From positions 1 to 15,427 of the forward strand of contig CAZJFC010000042.1 of NCBI GenBank assembly GCA_964545245.1: a stretch of 15,427 nt of DNA, in the 5' to 3' direction. The translations under genes and the position numbers were made by a program. How positions within the stretch are numbered: the stretch's first letter is position 1; each line of letters starts with the position of its first letter. This document shows, piece by piece, positions 6,223 to 14,081 of the stretch. The stretch comes from CAZJFC01 sp964545245 (GTDB lineage: Bacteria; Pseudomonadota; Alphaproteobacteria; Rickettsiales; 21-14-0-20-44-7). Below the pieces are notes generated by a model. The model made no database searches, had not been told where the DNA came from, and saw nothing but the letters and a program-made list of their open reading frames with translations.

Positions 6223-7902
6223 TTACCTCATTTCCTCGGGTGCGGATACACCCATGATTTGCAGACCAGAAGCTAACACAATTGTTGTTGCTTTGACAAG
6301 TGCGATACGAGCTTTTGTTAGTTCGGGATTTTCTTCCTGAATGAACCTTAATTCTTTGTTGGTCGTGCCGAGGTTCCACAGCGCATGGAACTCCGCCGCC
6401 AGTTCCTGCAGATAGAACGCGATGCGGTGCGGTTCATAATGGGTTGCAGCCTGTTCGACCACACGCGGGAATTCGGCGAGTTTGCGGATGAGCGCGATTT
6501 CACTTTCATGCGCGAGAAGTTTCAGGTCGGCTCCCTCAACGTCGATATTACCGGATTGCCTGATGGCGGAATGCGCGCGGGCATGGGCATATTGCACATA
6601 AAACACCGGGTTATCTTTTGATTGCTCAACAACTTTTGCGAGGTCGAAATCCAGCGGGATCTCGTTCTTGCGGGTGAGCATGATGAAGCGCAGCGCGTCG
6701 ATACCCACTTCCTCGATCACTTCCTCGATGAAAATGAAATTGCCGCCACGTTTTGACATCTTCACCAACTCACCGTTCTGGAGAAGCTTCACCAGCGCGA
6801 CGAGCTTGATTTCAATTTCCGCCTTGTTATCGGAAAGCGCGGCAACACCGGCCTTCATACGTTTCACATAACCGCTGTGGTCAGCGCCGAGAATGTTCAC
6901 CATCTTGTTATATCCACGGCGAAGCTTGTGCAGGTGATAACCTAAATCGCCCGCGAAATAGGTAAAACTGTCATCGGATTTTTTAATCGCGCGGTCGATA
7001 TCGTCACCGAATTCGGTGGATTTGAAAAGCGTCTGCTCGCGTTCTTCCCAGTCCTCCGGTTTTTTGCCCTTTGGCGGTTCGAGCACGCCCTTATAGATAT
7101 AACCTTTTTCAGTAAGGAGTTTCAGCGCCTCCTCGACATAACCTTCAGCGGTGATTTTTGCTTCGGAGGTGAAAACCTTATGCTCGATATTCGCCGATTT
7201 CAAATTGGTGCGGATTATTTTCATTATCTCGCCAATCACGAGACCTTTGATCCTTGGCAAATCATCTTCGGTGAGGTTATCGCCGAATTCCTTGCGCAGG
7301 GTTTTCGCAACCTCGATAAGATATTCCCCCGGATACATCCCCGCCGGAATTTCGGTCACGCCGTTATAGCGCAGCAGGGCGGATTTTGCGACAGTATCAA
7401 CCTGGTTTCCCGCATCATTGATGTAATATTCACGGGTAACTTCATAACCTGCTTTTTCCAGCACGCTGGCGAGGACATCGCCGAAAACGCTGCCGCGCGC
7501 ATGGCCAATGTGCAGCGGGCCGGTCGGGTTCACCGAAACATATTCCACGTTGATTTTCTGCCCTTCGCCCAGCAGGGAAGTGCCGTAATCAACCCCAGAG
7601 GCGAGGATAGTGTTCACCTGATCCTGCAAAAATTCGGTCTTAAGGCGGAAATTGATGAAGCCCGGCCCTGCCACCGAAATATCGAAAACGCAGTCGATCT
7701 GTTTGAAAAGCTGTACGAAATCCCTCGCTAAATCCTGCGGTTTGCGCCCGGCTTCCTTGGCAAGCACCATCGCGGCATTGGTTGCAACATCGCCGTGTGC
7801 GGCTTCGCGGGTTGGCTCAAGGGTGATTTTCTCCCGCGCAGCATTAGGGTAAAGCTGGAGCAGGTCATTGATTTGATTGTGGATATGCCGAAAAATATTC
7901 AT
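6223..7902 (-). CDS. argS: Arginyl-tRNA synthetase
   Basis: 559 residues from ATG 7902 (MNIFRHIHNQ), the usual class I ArgS beginning. An extension to TTG 7938 is open but adds 12 atypical residues. The N-terminal additional domain spans about 1-100. The catalytic motif HIGH lies at 131-134 in NPTGPLHIGHARGSVFGD, and KMSKRGG begins at about 381. The helical anticodon-binding domain ends the protein with the characteristic ITALASGLQIMG-like closing (here VLASGLQIMGVSAPEEMR). It charges tRNA-Arg. It is first in the argS-SPOR-nagZ operon; the 338-base region upstream contains a separate RNA candidate on the opposite strand. Confidence 0.96.
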   Translation of the reverse strand: MNIFRHIHNQINDLLQLYPNAAREKITLEPTREAAHGDVATNAAMVLAKEAGRKPQDLARDFVQLFKQIDCVFDISVAGPGFINFRLKTEFLQDQVNTILASGVDYGTSLLGEGQKINVEYVSVNPTGPLHIGHARGSVFGDVLASVLEKAGYEVTREYYINDAGNQVDTVAKSALLRYNGVTEIPAGMYPGEYLIEVAKTLRKEFGDNLTEDDLPRIKGLVIGEIMKIIRTNLKSANIEHKVFTSEAKITAEGYVEEALKLLTEKGYIYKGVLEPPKGKKPEDWEEREQTLFKSTEFGDDIDRAIKKSDDSFTYFAGDLGYHLHKLRRGYNKMVNILGADHSGYVKRMKAGVAALSDNKAEIEIKLVALVKLLQNGELVKMSKRGGNFIFIEEVIEEVGIDALRFIMLTRKNEIPLDFDLAKVVEQSKDNPVFYVQYAHARAHSAIRQSGNIDVEGADLKLLAHESEIALIRKLAEFPRVVEQAATHYEPHRIAFYLQELAAEFHALWNLGTTNKELRFIQEENPELTKARIALVKATTIVLASGLQIMGVSAPEEMR

Positions 7903-8015
7903 GCGGGATTTACTAGACCAAAACCCGCGAATCTTCAACCATATACTACAACTCCGCCCTGATTTCCGTACAGGCTATTATTTTAAATTCCAATTTAACT
8001 ATTTCTATCTAAACT

Positions 8016-8214
8016 GGTAAACGCAGAGATGTTCTCTGCCGGGGCTAGTAATCCCGTGATAAGCGGCTGACATGAGCCGAAATTCATGTCGCATTCCCTG
8101 CCATTCATGGCCGGGAGGCGGCAATATATGTCCAATGCCTCGCGGCTAAAAAATTGTCGCGATCGTCTTATCACGATTTTACTACTCCCGGCTGCCAAGG
8201 AAACTTAGTGGCCT
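8016..8214 (+). ncRNA. ssrS: Candidate 6S RNA
   Basis: About 200 bases that fold as one rod. 8038-8043 pairs with 8187-8192, 8046-8051 with 8179-8184, and 8055-8063 with 8167-8175 (21 Watson-Crick pairs separated by small internal loops). An apical arm is formed by 8091-8095 with 8134-8138 plus the inner hairpin around 8096-8114. The open strands between them resemble the 6S central bubble: TGAGCCGAAATTCAT matches E. coli 6S TGAGCCGATATTTCAT closely, GAGATGTTC occurs near the 5' side as in E. coli, and GGCTAAAAAATTGTCGCGA resembles the E. coli 3' bubble strand. 6S binds sigma-70 RNA polymerase and serves as a template for short product RNAs. The comparison is from memory, and the ends are approximate. 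It could be another structured RNA or a leader of the pilin gene. Confidence 0.55.
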
Positions 8215-8218
8215 TTTT
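8194..8218 (+). terminator. Terminator at the end of the candidate 6S RNA
   Basis: GCCAAGG (8194-8200) pairs with CTTAGTGGC (8204-8212) across a three-base loop with a two-base bulge and one G-U, followed by C and five T (8214-8218). The stem is imperfect, so strength is uncertain. Confidence 0.4.
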
Positions 8219-8240
8219 GTTTACAACTTAAGGGAGTTTT

Positions 8241-9122
8241 ATGGATAGTTTGCAGTTTCAGTTGCCAGTTTTAGAATTTCGGAATCCCGGAACTTCTGAG
8301 CGTCGGAAAACATTGTCATTCCCATTTTTCTTTTTGTCATTCCCGCGCAGGCGGGAATCTTACAAAATCCGCAAGCTGCAATACTCAAGTCACAAACAAG
8401 GCTTCACCCTTATTGAGCTTGCCGTAGTGCTGGTGGTGATCGGCCTGCTTATGGGCGGTGTCCTTGTCGGGCGGGGAATAATAATGACTGCGCGGATTGT
8501 CGATTACATGCGGAAATTCAGCCAGTATGAGGTCGCGATTGTGAACTTCAAGAGCATCTACGGCACAGTTCCCGGCGATTCCAACCTGTTCACCCCGCCG
8601 GGGGATGCGAATGGGAGGCATAACAGTATACTCGGCGGCACTCCTATTTCCTGCCACCCCACGGTTACGGATGCTCACCACTCTGAAGCATCCCATGCAT
8701 GGGCGCATTTGAGCCAGGCGGAGTTGCTTGAGGGGAATTTTACTTATTCTTCTTATATCGGTTGCGGGGGAAGCTATGAGTCCATTAACCCTCCCCATCC
8801 TGAAGTCGCACCTGCGCTGAAGGAAGGAAGAGGTTCCGAGAAAGTTGGAAGCGACACTTATAATTTCTATTACACGGTTGCATATTATGCAGTTACCGGG
8901 GCTCTGAATTTTCCTGACTCAAAAATTTACAGCCATTACTTCTTTTTCACGCTGCCGCTTGAGGAAACAAGGGCGCTGGATAAAAAAGTCGATGACGGGG
9001 GGTTCATCACGGGAGATATGAAAGCGAGCAACAACCCGGCGTTAGGATGGAATGCGTGCGTTCCATGGCCGGGGGTAAAGTACTGCGTGATATGGTGGGG
9101 GGACCCTTTCCAGTTGCCGTGA
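8241..9122 (+). CDS. Pseudopilin / type IV prepilin-like protein with repeat-extended leader
   Basis: 293 residues. The prepilin peptidase site and N-terminal helix are unmistakable: HKQG-FTLIELAVVLVVIG, with cleavage after G54, mature F55 and E59 at position +5. A long helix follows, then the FKSIYGTVPGDSNLF motif seen in alphaproteobacterial pseudopilins, and a C-terminal domain with several Cys (GWNACVPWPGVKYCVIWWGD). It would be an inner-membrane subunit of a type II secretion pseudopilus or type IV pilus-like fibre, but no other pilus genes are in the window. The ATG at 8241 has AGGGAG four bases upstream. The resulting leader of 54 residues is far longer than the usual 5-25 and is largely encoded by repeat sequence (SLQFQLPVL, and LSFPRRRES from the palindrome). 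Internal TTG (8313, 8334) or CTG starts are possible alternatives without clear ribosome sites. Confidence 0.8.
   Translation: MDSLQFQLPVLEFRNPGTSERRKTLSFPFFFLSFPRRRESYKIRKLQYSSHKQGFTLIELAVVLVVIGLLMGGVLVGRGIIMTARIVDYMRKFSQYEVAIVNFKSIYGTVPGDSNLFTPPGDANGRHNSILGGTPISCHPTVTDAHHSEASHAWAHLSQAELLEGNFTYSSYIGCGGSYESINPPHPEVAPALKEGRGSEKVGSDTYNFYYTVAYYAVTGALNFPDSKIYSHYFFFTLPLEETRALDKKVDDGGFITGDMKASNNPALGWNACVPWPGVKYCVIWWGDPFQLP
8254..8274. repeat. Repeat fragment similar to the 23S-5S spacer, inside the pilin leader
   Basis: CAGTTTCAGTT (8253-8263) is identical to 201-211, and 8254-8274 matches the minus strand of 238-258 at about 18 of 21 bases. It encodes leader residues around 5-11. It is probably a remnant of the same dispersed element. 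Confidence 0.4.
8313..8359. repeat. Dispersed palindromic repeat (GTCATTCCCGC type) inside the pilin leader
   Basis: GTCATTCCCGCGCAGGCGGG... at 8336-8359 contains a perfect 8-bp palindrome, ATTCCCGC (8339-8346) with GCGGGAAT (8351-8358), and a GCAG loop. A truncated direct copy of its first 11 bases (TTGTCATTCCC) lies at 8313-8323. Elements of this sequence are common in proteobacterial genomes. In this frame it encodes LSFPRRRES. Confidence 0.7.
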
Positions 9123-9167
9123 ATTGGCTGGTGGACAGCCGCGCGGGGTTGATTTATATATACGCAC

Positions 9168-10085
9168 ATGAAAATCATTTTAGCACAGCCGCGCGGGTTC
9201 TGCGCCGGGGTTGACCGGGCGATCGAGATTGTTGAGCTTGCGCTCAGGAAATATGGCGCGCCGGTTTATGTGCGCCACGAGATCGTGCATAACAAATATG
9301 TGGTGGACGATTTAAAGTCCAAAGGCGCGGTTTTCGTGCACGAAATTGACGAGATCCCCGACGGGGCGGTGACGGTATTTTCCGCGCATGGCGTTTCCGA
9401 GAAGGTGGAAAACAGTGCCAAACTGCGCGACCTGCCGATAATCGACGCAACCTGCCCGCTGGTGACAAAAGTCCACAATGAGGCGATACGCTATGAAAAA
9501 GAGGGCAGGGAGATCATCCTGATCGGCCATAAAGGCCACCCGGAAGTGGAAGGAACAAGCGGACGCGTGCAGGAAGTGGTGCTGGTGGAAACCGTTGATG
9601 ATGTCGCAAGAATCAGCGTGAAGAACCCTGATAACCTCGCCTATGTGACGCAAACCACTTTAAGCCTTGATGACACGAAGGCCATAATCACTGCGCTTAA
9701 GGAGCGTTTCCCGAACATAAACGGGCCGGATACGCGGGATATTTGCTATGCCACGCAAAACCGCCAGAACGCGGTGCGCGAGCTTTCGCGCGAGATAAAC
9801 ACCTTGCTGGTTATCGGCGCGGTGAACAGCTCCAACTCCAACCGCCTGCGCGATTTGGGCGAGGAGATGGGCGTGAAATCATATCTCATTGCCGGTGCGC
9901 ACGAGATTGACCCCGCATGGTTCACGCCGGATTCGGTTATCGGCGTAACGGCAGGGGCAAGCGCACCGGAAGTGCTGGTTGAGCGCGTGATAGAAGCGCT
10001 GAAAAAGCTCGGCGCGGAAGAAGTGGAATTGCTTGAGGGCGTTAAGGAGAGCGTTAAATTCAAGCTTCCTGCGCAGGTTGCCTGA
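9168..10085 (+). CDS. ispH: 4-hydroxy-3-methylbut-2-enyl diphosphate reductase
   Basis: 305 residues, the normal length. IspH (LytB) is the last enzyme of the MEP isoprenoid pathway, reducing HMBPP to IPP and DMAPP with an oxygen-sensitive Fe-S cluster. The three cluster cysteines are C12 (PRGFCAGVDRAI), C96 (IDATCPLVTKVH) and C193 (TRDICYATQNRQ). Substrate-site residues H41, H74, H124 and E126 (GHKGHPEVEGT) are all present. The start at 9168 gives MKIILAQPRGFC, the usual N-terminus, although no strong ribosome binding site precedes it. It lies 45 bases after the pilin gene in the same direction and converges on trkH 13 bases away. Presence of the MEP pathway fits a proteobacterium. Confidence 0.97.
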   Translation: MKIILAQPRGFCAGVDRAIEIVELALRKYGAPVYVRHEIVHNKYVVDDLKSKGAVFVHEIDEIPDGAVTVFSAHGVSEKVENSAKLRDLPIIDATCPLVTKVHNEAIRYEKEGREIILIGHKGHPEVEGTSGRVQEVVLVETVDDVARISVKNPDNLAYVTQTTLSLDDTKAIITALKERFPNINGPDTRDICYATQNRQNAVRELSREINTLLVIGAVNSSNSNRLRDLGEEMGVKSYLIAGAHEIDPAWFTPDSVIGVTAGASAPEVLVERVIEALKKLGAEEVELLEGVKESVKFKLPAQVA

Positions 10086-10098
10086 TTATAGATTCTAC

Positions 10099-11589
10099 CT
10101 ATTCCCGCCAGAAACTGCGGCTGAGCAGCACCAGTACCGCGAGAAGTTCAAGCCGGCCAAGGATCATCAACATGCTGCCGACATAAAGCGAATAGTCGCT
10201 CAGGCTGGAGAAACTTCCGCCCGGCCCGGTCACAGCACCAAGGCCGACGCCGGAATTACCCACCATTGCTGCGCTTGAGCTGATTGAAGTGAGGATGTCA
10301 AGCCCATCGGCTGAGAGTAATATTGCGCCAAGGAAAATCAGCAGGACATAAACGAAAAAATATCCTGAAACCGAGTTGAGGACTTCTTCCGAGAGTGATT
10401 TATGCTCATATTGCGGGCGGAAGACCCCGTGCGGGCTCATGAGTTTTTTAACCAGCGACTGCACGATTTTGAATAATATCCTGATGCGGAAAATTTTAAG
10501 CCCGCCGGAGGTCGAACCCATACAACCGCCGGTGACGATGGCGAGAATGAAAAGAAGCTGGGCGAAAGAACCCCACTGGCTGTAATCGGTGGTGACGAAG
10601 CCGCAGGTCGCGATCATGGAAACGACGTTGAAGCTGACATAGCGCAGCGCGGCGAATATCCCTTCAACGGTTCCGCTTCGCGCGGGGCTGTCCACAGAGT
10701 TTTTGAGCAGGTTGTTATAATCCACCCAGAAAGTGAGGATAATGATGAACCCGGCGACAGTGGCGAGGAAATATTTTATCTGTCCGTCTTTCCAGAACGC
10801 CCCCACATTCCCGCGGAGAATTTTGAAAAAGATGATGTATGGCATGGCGGAAAGCAGCATGAATATCATCGCGATTATTTCAACGGGGATGCTGTTGAAA
10901 TGCGCGAAGGAGGAGTCATAGTTGGAAAACCCGCCATTCGCCAGCGTATATAATGAATGGGTGATTGCGTCAAAGCCGTTCATCCCGGCCTGATAGTAGC
11001 AGAACGCGCAGATTATGCACATGAATGTATAAATGCTGAACAGGCTTTTGGCGACTTCCCCGGTGCGCGGCAAATGTTTCTGGTCGGTGCCGAAAGACTC
11101 GTTCTTGAAAAGCTGCATCCCGCCGATGCCGAGCGCAGGGAGGATTAAAAGCGCAGCGGCGATAATACCCAGACCGCCCAGATATTGCAGCAATGCGCGC
11201 CAGAGCAAAATGCCTTTAGGCGCGTTTTCAAGGCCGGAAATAACCGTTGCCCCGGTGGTGGTCAGGCCGGAAACCGCCTCAAAGAACGCTTGCGCGAAAT
11301 TCATGCCAAGCTCACACAAATAAAACGGCAGCGCGGCGAATAGTGAAACTGAAAACCATGTCAGCGGGGTTAGCAGAATCGCCTGTTTGAGGTTGAGTTT
11401 TATTTTTTGTTCCTTATTGACCAGGATCAGGAAAAACCCGGCGAAAACGGTTATCAGCGATGAGGTGATGAAAATCTGCCAGTCGTCACTTTTATGGTGC
11501 GCGTCAATGATTGCAGGCAGGAGCATGAACGCGCCAATAATGGCAAGTATCACGCCCAGGATAAACAGAACCGGCTTAATGCTGAACAT
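10099..11589 (-). CDS. trkH: TrkH-family potassium uptake protein
   Basis: 496 residues with about ten membrane helices and the four-fold pore architecture of the Trk/Ktr/HKT superfamily. The four selectivity-filter loops are visible: SGLTTTGATV (near 107-116), TLANGGFSNYD (near 215), IATCGFVTTDY (near 326) and AMVGNSGVGLG (near 441). Each has the key Gly. The GSTSGGLKIFRIRILFK stretch (358-374) is the typical intramembrane-loop region of TrkH. It imports K+ across the inner membrane, normally gated by TrkA, which is not in the window. It begins 30 bases after the gatA stop with GAGG before the ATG, so it is probably cotranscribed with gatA; this linkage is unusual. Confidence 0.92.
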   Translation of the reverse strand: MFSIKPVLFILGVILAIIGAFMLLPAIIDAHHKSDDWQIFITSSLITVFAGFFLILVNKEQKIKLNLKQAILLTPLTWFSVSLFAALPFYLCELGMNFAQAFFEAVSGLTTTGATVISGLENAPKGILLWRALLQYLGGLGIIAAALLILPALGIGGMQLFKNESFGTDQKHLPRTGEVAKSLFSIYTFMCIICAFCYYQAGMNGFDAITHSLYTLANGGFSNYDSSFAHFNSIPVEIIAMIFMLLSAMPYIIFFKILRGNVGAFWKDGQIKYFLATVAGFIIILTFWVDYNNLLKNSVDSPARSGTVEGIFAALRYVSFNVVSMIATCGFVTTDYSQWGSFAQLLFILAIVTGGCMGSTSGGLKIFRIRILFKIVQSLVKKLMSPHGVFRPQYEHKSLSEEVLNSVSGYFFVYVLLIFLGAILLSADGLDILTSISSSAAMVGNSGVGLGAVTGPGGSFSSLSDYSLYVGSMLMILGRLELLAVLVLLSRSFWRE

Positions 11590-11619
11590 TATTGCCTCAA
11601 ACTTTAAACGCGTGGAAGC

Positions 11620-13077
11620 CTAAGCGGCGAGACCCAGATATTTGAACCCTGCGGCAGATTCTAGCGCGGCGGCGACATTAAACAACTTTTCTTCCTGAAG
11701 CGGTGCGGTAATGAGCTGTAATCCCAGCGGGAGGTTGTTTTTTGACAACCCGACCGGCACGGAAGCGGCAGGAAGCCCGGCCAGACTCGCCGAAACGGTG
11801 AATAGATCATTGAGGTACATGGTGATAGGGTCATCCTGTTTCTCACCGATCTTGAACGCCTCGGAAGGGGTTGTCGGGGTAAGGATGGCATCCACTTTCT
11901 CGAATGCCTGCGCGAAATCACGCGCGATAAGGGTGCGGACGCGCTGCGCTTTTTTGTAATAAGCATCGTAATAACCCGCGGAAAGCACATAAGTGCCGAT
12001 CATGATGCGGCGCTTTACCTCCGCGCCAAAACCTTCGGCGCGGGTATTCTCATACATATGGTCAAGCGTGTCGCCATCTACTCTTAAACCATAACGCACG
12101 CCGTCATAACGCGCGAGGTTGCTGGAAGCCTCTGCCGGGGCGATGATGTAATAGGTTGGCAGCGCATATTTGCTGTGCGGCAGGGAAACTTCCACGATTT
12201 CCGCACCTTGCGCCTTCAGCATGTCAGCGCCTTTATTCCATAAATCGCGGATTTCCTGCGGCGTGCCGTCCACCATGAATTCTTTCGGCAGGCCGATTTT
12301 TTTGCCTTTTATATCCGGGTTGGAAGCCGCTGCGATAAAATCCGGCAACGCAATATTGGTGGAGGTGGAATCTTTCGCATCATAACCCGCGATTGCCTGA
12401 AGCATAATCGCGCAATCCTTCACGGTTTTTGCCATCGGGCCAGCTTGGTCAAGGCTGCTGGCGAAAGCTATCATCCCCCAGCGCGAGCAACGGCCATAAG
12501 TCGGTTTCACGCCGGTGATGCCGCAGAAAGATGCGGGCTGGCGGATTGAGCCGCCGGTGTCGCTGCCCAGCGCGCCGAGTGCAGTGTTGGCTGCAACCGC
12601 AGCCGCGGAACCGCCGCTGGAACCGCCGGGAACCAGTGATTTATCCCACGGGTTAAGCACCGGGCCATAAGCGCTGGTGATGTTTGCGGAGCCCATTGCG
12701 AATTCATCCATATTGGTTTTACCGTGCATGACCGCGCCCTGTTCAAACATTTTCGCTGTAACAGTCGACTCATATCCCGGCTTGAAATCTTTTAAAATTT
12801 TTGAGCAGCTTTGTGAGTGGACGCCCTTGGTGCAGAACAAATCCTTCACCGCGACAGGGATACCTTCAAGCAGCCCGGCTTTGCCTTCAGCAAGGCGTTT
12901 GTCTGACTCTGCCGCCTGTTTCAGCGCGATTTCCGGGGTTTCCACCACATAGGCGTTAAGGTCGCGGTTTTTTTCAACGGCGGCGATATGCGCTTTTGCG
13001 AGTTCGGTGGCGAAGAATTTTTTGGATTTCAGCCCTTCAAGTGCGGAATCGATAGTGAGTGTTGTTAAATCAGACAT
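11620..13077 (-). CDS. gatA: Aspartyl/glutamyl-tRNA(Asn/Gln) amidotransferase subunit A
   Basis: 485 residues from ATG 13077 (MSDLTTLTID), preferred over TTG 13083. It is the amidase subunit of GatCAB, which converts Glu-tRNA(Gln), and often Asp-tRNA(Asn), to the amide form. The amidase-signature triad is complete: K78 (PVAVKDLFCTKG), cis-Ser S153 in PGGSSGGSAAAVAA, and nucleophile S177 in GSDTGGSIRQPASFCGITGVKPTYGR. The C-terminal SLAGLPAASVPVG motif is also present. gatC, normally the immediate upstream gene, is about 2 kb upstream beyond a sugar cassette, and gatB does not follow; trkH does. Confidence 0.96.
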   Translation of the reverse strand: MSDLTTLTIDSALEGLKSKKFFATELAKAHIAAVEKNRDLNAYVVETPEIALKQAAESDKRLAEGKAGLLEGIPVAVKDLFCTKGVHSQSCSKILKDFKPGYESTVTAKMFEQGAVMHGKTNMDEFAMGSANITSAYGPVLNPWDKSLVPGGSSGGSAAAVAANTALGALGSDTGGSIRQPASFCGITGVKPTYGRCSRWGMIAFASSLDQAGPMAKTVKDCAIMLQAIAGYDAKDSTSTNIALPDFIAAASNPDIKGKKIGLPKEFMVDGTPQEIRDLWNKGADMLKAQGAEIVEVSLPHSKYALPTYYIIAPAEASSNLARYDGVRYGLRVDGDTLDHMYENTRAEGFGAEVKRRIMIGTYVLSAGYYDAYYKKAQRVRTLIARDFAQAFEKVDAILTPTTPSEAFKIGEKQDDPITMYLNDLFTVSASLAGLPAASVPVGLSKNNLPLGLQLITAPLQEEKLFNVAAALESAAGFKYLGLAA

Positions 13078-13138
13078 TTTCAACGTTACCTTAAAATATT
13101 AGTTGCCAGAAATAGCACATTGTGAGATTTCGTAAAGT

Positions 13139-13855
13139 ATGAAAACTCTGAGCGTTGTCATCCCGGCCTATAACGAGGAACGCACTTTGCAGAAATGTGT
13201 CGAGCGCGTGCTGGCGATTGCCGGTAACAGCCTTTACCTTGAAATTATCGTGGTCAACGACGCCTCGACCGATTCCACCGCTGCGGTGGCGCAGCAACTG
13301 GCGCAGACGCATAAGATAAAAGTCCTTTCGCATGAGGAGAACCAGGGCAAGGGCGCTGCCCTCCGTACCGGGTTCATGCACGCGAACGGCGATATCATCG
13401 CGGTACAGGACGCCGACCTTGAATATGACCCGCAGGATCTGAAACGCCTCGTGGGGCCGATAATTGACGGCAGGGCGGATGTGGTTATCGGCTCGCGTTT
13501 CCTTTCCGGGCAGGAAAAGCGCGTGCTTTATTTCTGGCATTTCATGGCGAACCGTTTCCTTACATTCTGCTCGAACATGTTCACCAACCTCAACCTCAGC
13601 GATATGGAAACCTGCTATAAAGTGTTCCGCAAAGAGGTTATCAAGAATATCGAAATCCGCGAGAACCGTTTCGGTTTTGAGCCGGAAATTGTCTCCAAGG
13701 TCGCAAAATTCCGTGATGGCGAAGGAAACCGCCTGAGAATTTATGAAATGGGAATTTCCTATTCAGGCCGCACCTATGAGGAAGGCAAGAAAATCGGTTG
13801 GAAGGACGGTATTCGCGCGCTATATGCAATTATCAAATACTCGGTTTTCAAATGA
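13139..13855 (+). CDS. Family 2 glycosyltransferase (dolichol-phosphate-mannose-synthase-like)
   Basis: 238 residues of a GT-A glycosyltransferase. LSVVIPAYNEERTL (4-17) starts the nucleotide-binding fold, EIIVVNDASTDST (35-47) and NQGKGAALRTGF (68-79) follow, and the metal-binding DAD is at 91-93 in QDADLEYDPQDL. The IGSRF strand and the late EIVSKVAKF and ISYSGRTYEEGKKIGWKDG motifs match the DPM1-like group, which transfers a sugar from a nucleotide donor to a polyprenyl phosphate. There are no clear membrane helices at the C-terminus, so it is a soluble or peripheral form. It is divergent from gatA with 61 bases between starts. Its stop overlaps the ATG of a methyltransferase fragment (ATGA), showing a former operon. 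Confidence 0.88.
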   Translation: MKTLSVVIPAYNEERTLQKCVERVLAIAGNSLYLEIIVVNDASTDSTAAVAQQLAQTHKIKVLSHEENQGKGAALRTGFMHANGDIIAVQDADLEYDPQDLKRLVGPIIDGRADVVIGSRFLSGQEKRVLYFWHFMANRFLTFCSNMFTNLNLSDMETCYKVFRKEVIKNIEIRENRFGFEPEIVSKVAKFRDGEGNRLRIYEMGISYSGRTYEEGKKIGWKDGIRALYAIIKYSVFK

Positions 13856-13944
13856 AATATACGGGGGCTAGTACGCTTGAAGACCTGAAAGATGCCCATA
13901 ATTATAATGCTTTTATTGAGAAGCATCTTTTTAATTTTATTGTC
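13852..13944 (+). pseudogene. 5' remnant of a methyltransferase-like gene
   Basis: The ATG at 13852 overlaps the glycosyltransferase stop (ATGA). The first 30 residues, MKYTGASTLEDLKDAHNYN then AFIEKHLFNFI, look like the start of the class I SAM-dependent methyltransferases that often follow GT2 genes. No SAM-binding motif (ExGxGxG) appears afterwards. From roughly 13945 the frame runs through the antisense strand of an SDR gene and of the decarboxylase, ending at 14223, which is not meaningful protein. The 3' part of the gene appears deleted. Family assignment rests on the short N-terminus only and is inferred. Confidence 0.5.
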
Positions 13945-14066
13945 TCCATATGCGCGGAAGGGATCTTGTCAACGCTTGCGACGTTCCATCCTTCGGCGAT
14001 GAAAAGCTCAACCAGGGCGCGGCCTATGCCTTGGGCGCCACCTGAAATGAATATGGTTTTTGTCAT
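13902..14066 (-). pseudogene. 5' remnant of a short-chain dehydrogenase/reductase gene
   Basis: From ATG 14066, with AGGAAG just upstream, the reading frame gives MTKTIFISGGAQGIGRALVE and then LFIAEGWNVASVDKI. This is the first beta-alpha-beta unit of an SDR, with the GGxxGIG NAD(P)-binding loop at residues 9-15 and the end of strand 2 with its acidic residue (D33). After about residue 35 the sequence loses any SDR character and stops at 13902, giving 54 residues where about 250 are expected; the YxxxK catalytic motif is missing. It begins 15 bases after the decarboxylase stop, so it was the next gene of that operon. The deletion point lies between about 13942 and 13968. Confidence 0.6.
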
Positions 14067-14081
14067 AACTTCCTGCCGGAA

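Noticed and set aside
8066..8090. Possible hammerhead ribozyme core (CTGA ... CGAAA ... GTC)
   Set aside because: The required CTGANGA box is not met (CTGACATGA), and the bases fit the central bubble of a 6S-like fold better.
7995..8198. Minus-strand reading frame of 67 codons
   Set aside because: It covers the structured RNA candidate, has no ribosome site and no recognisable protein features.
8385..8798. Minus-strand reading frame of 137 codons opposite the pilin gene
   Set aside because: It is antisense to the clear prepilin motif and has no ribosome site or domain.
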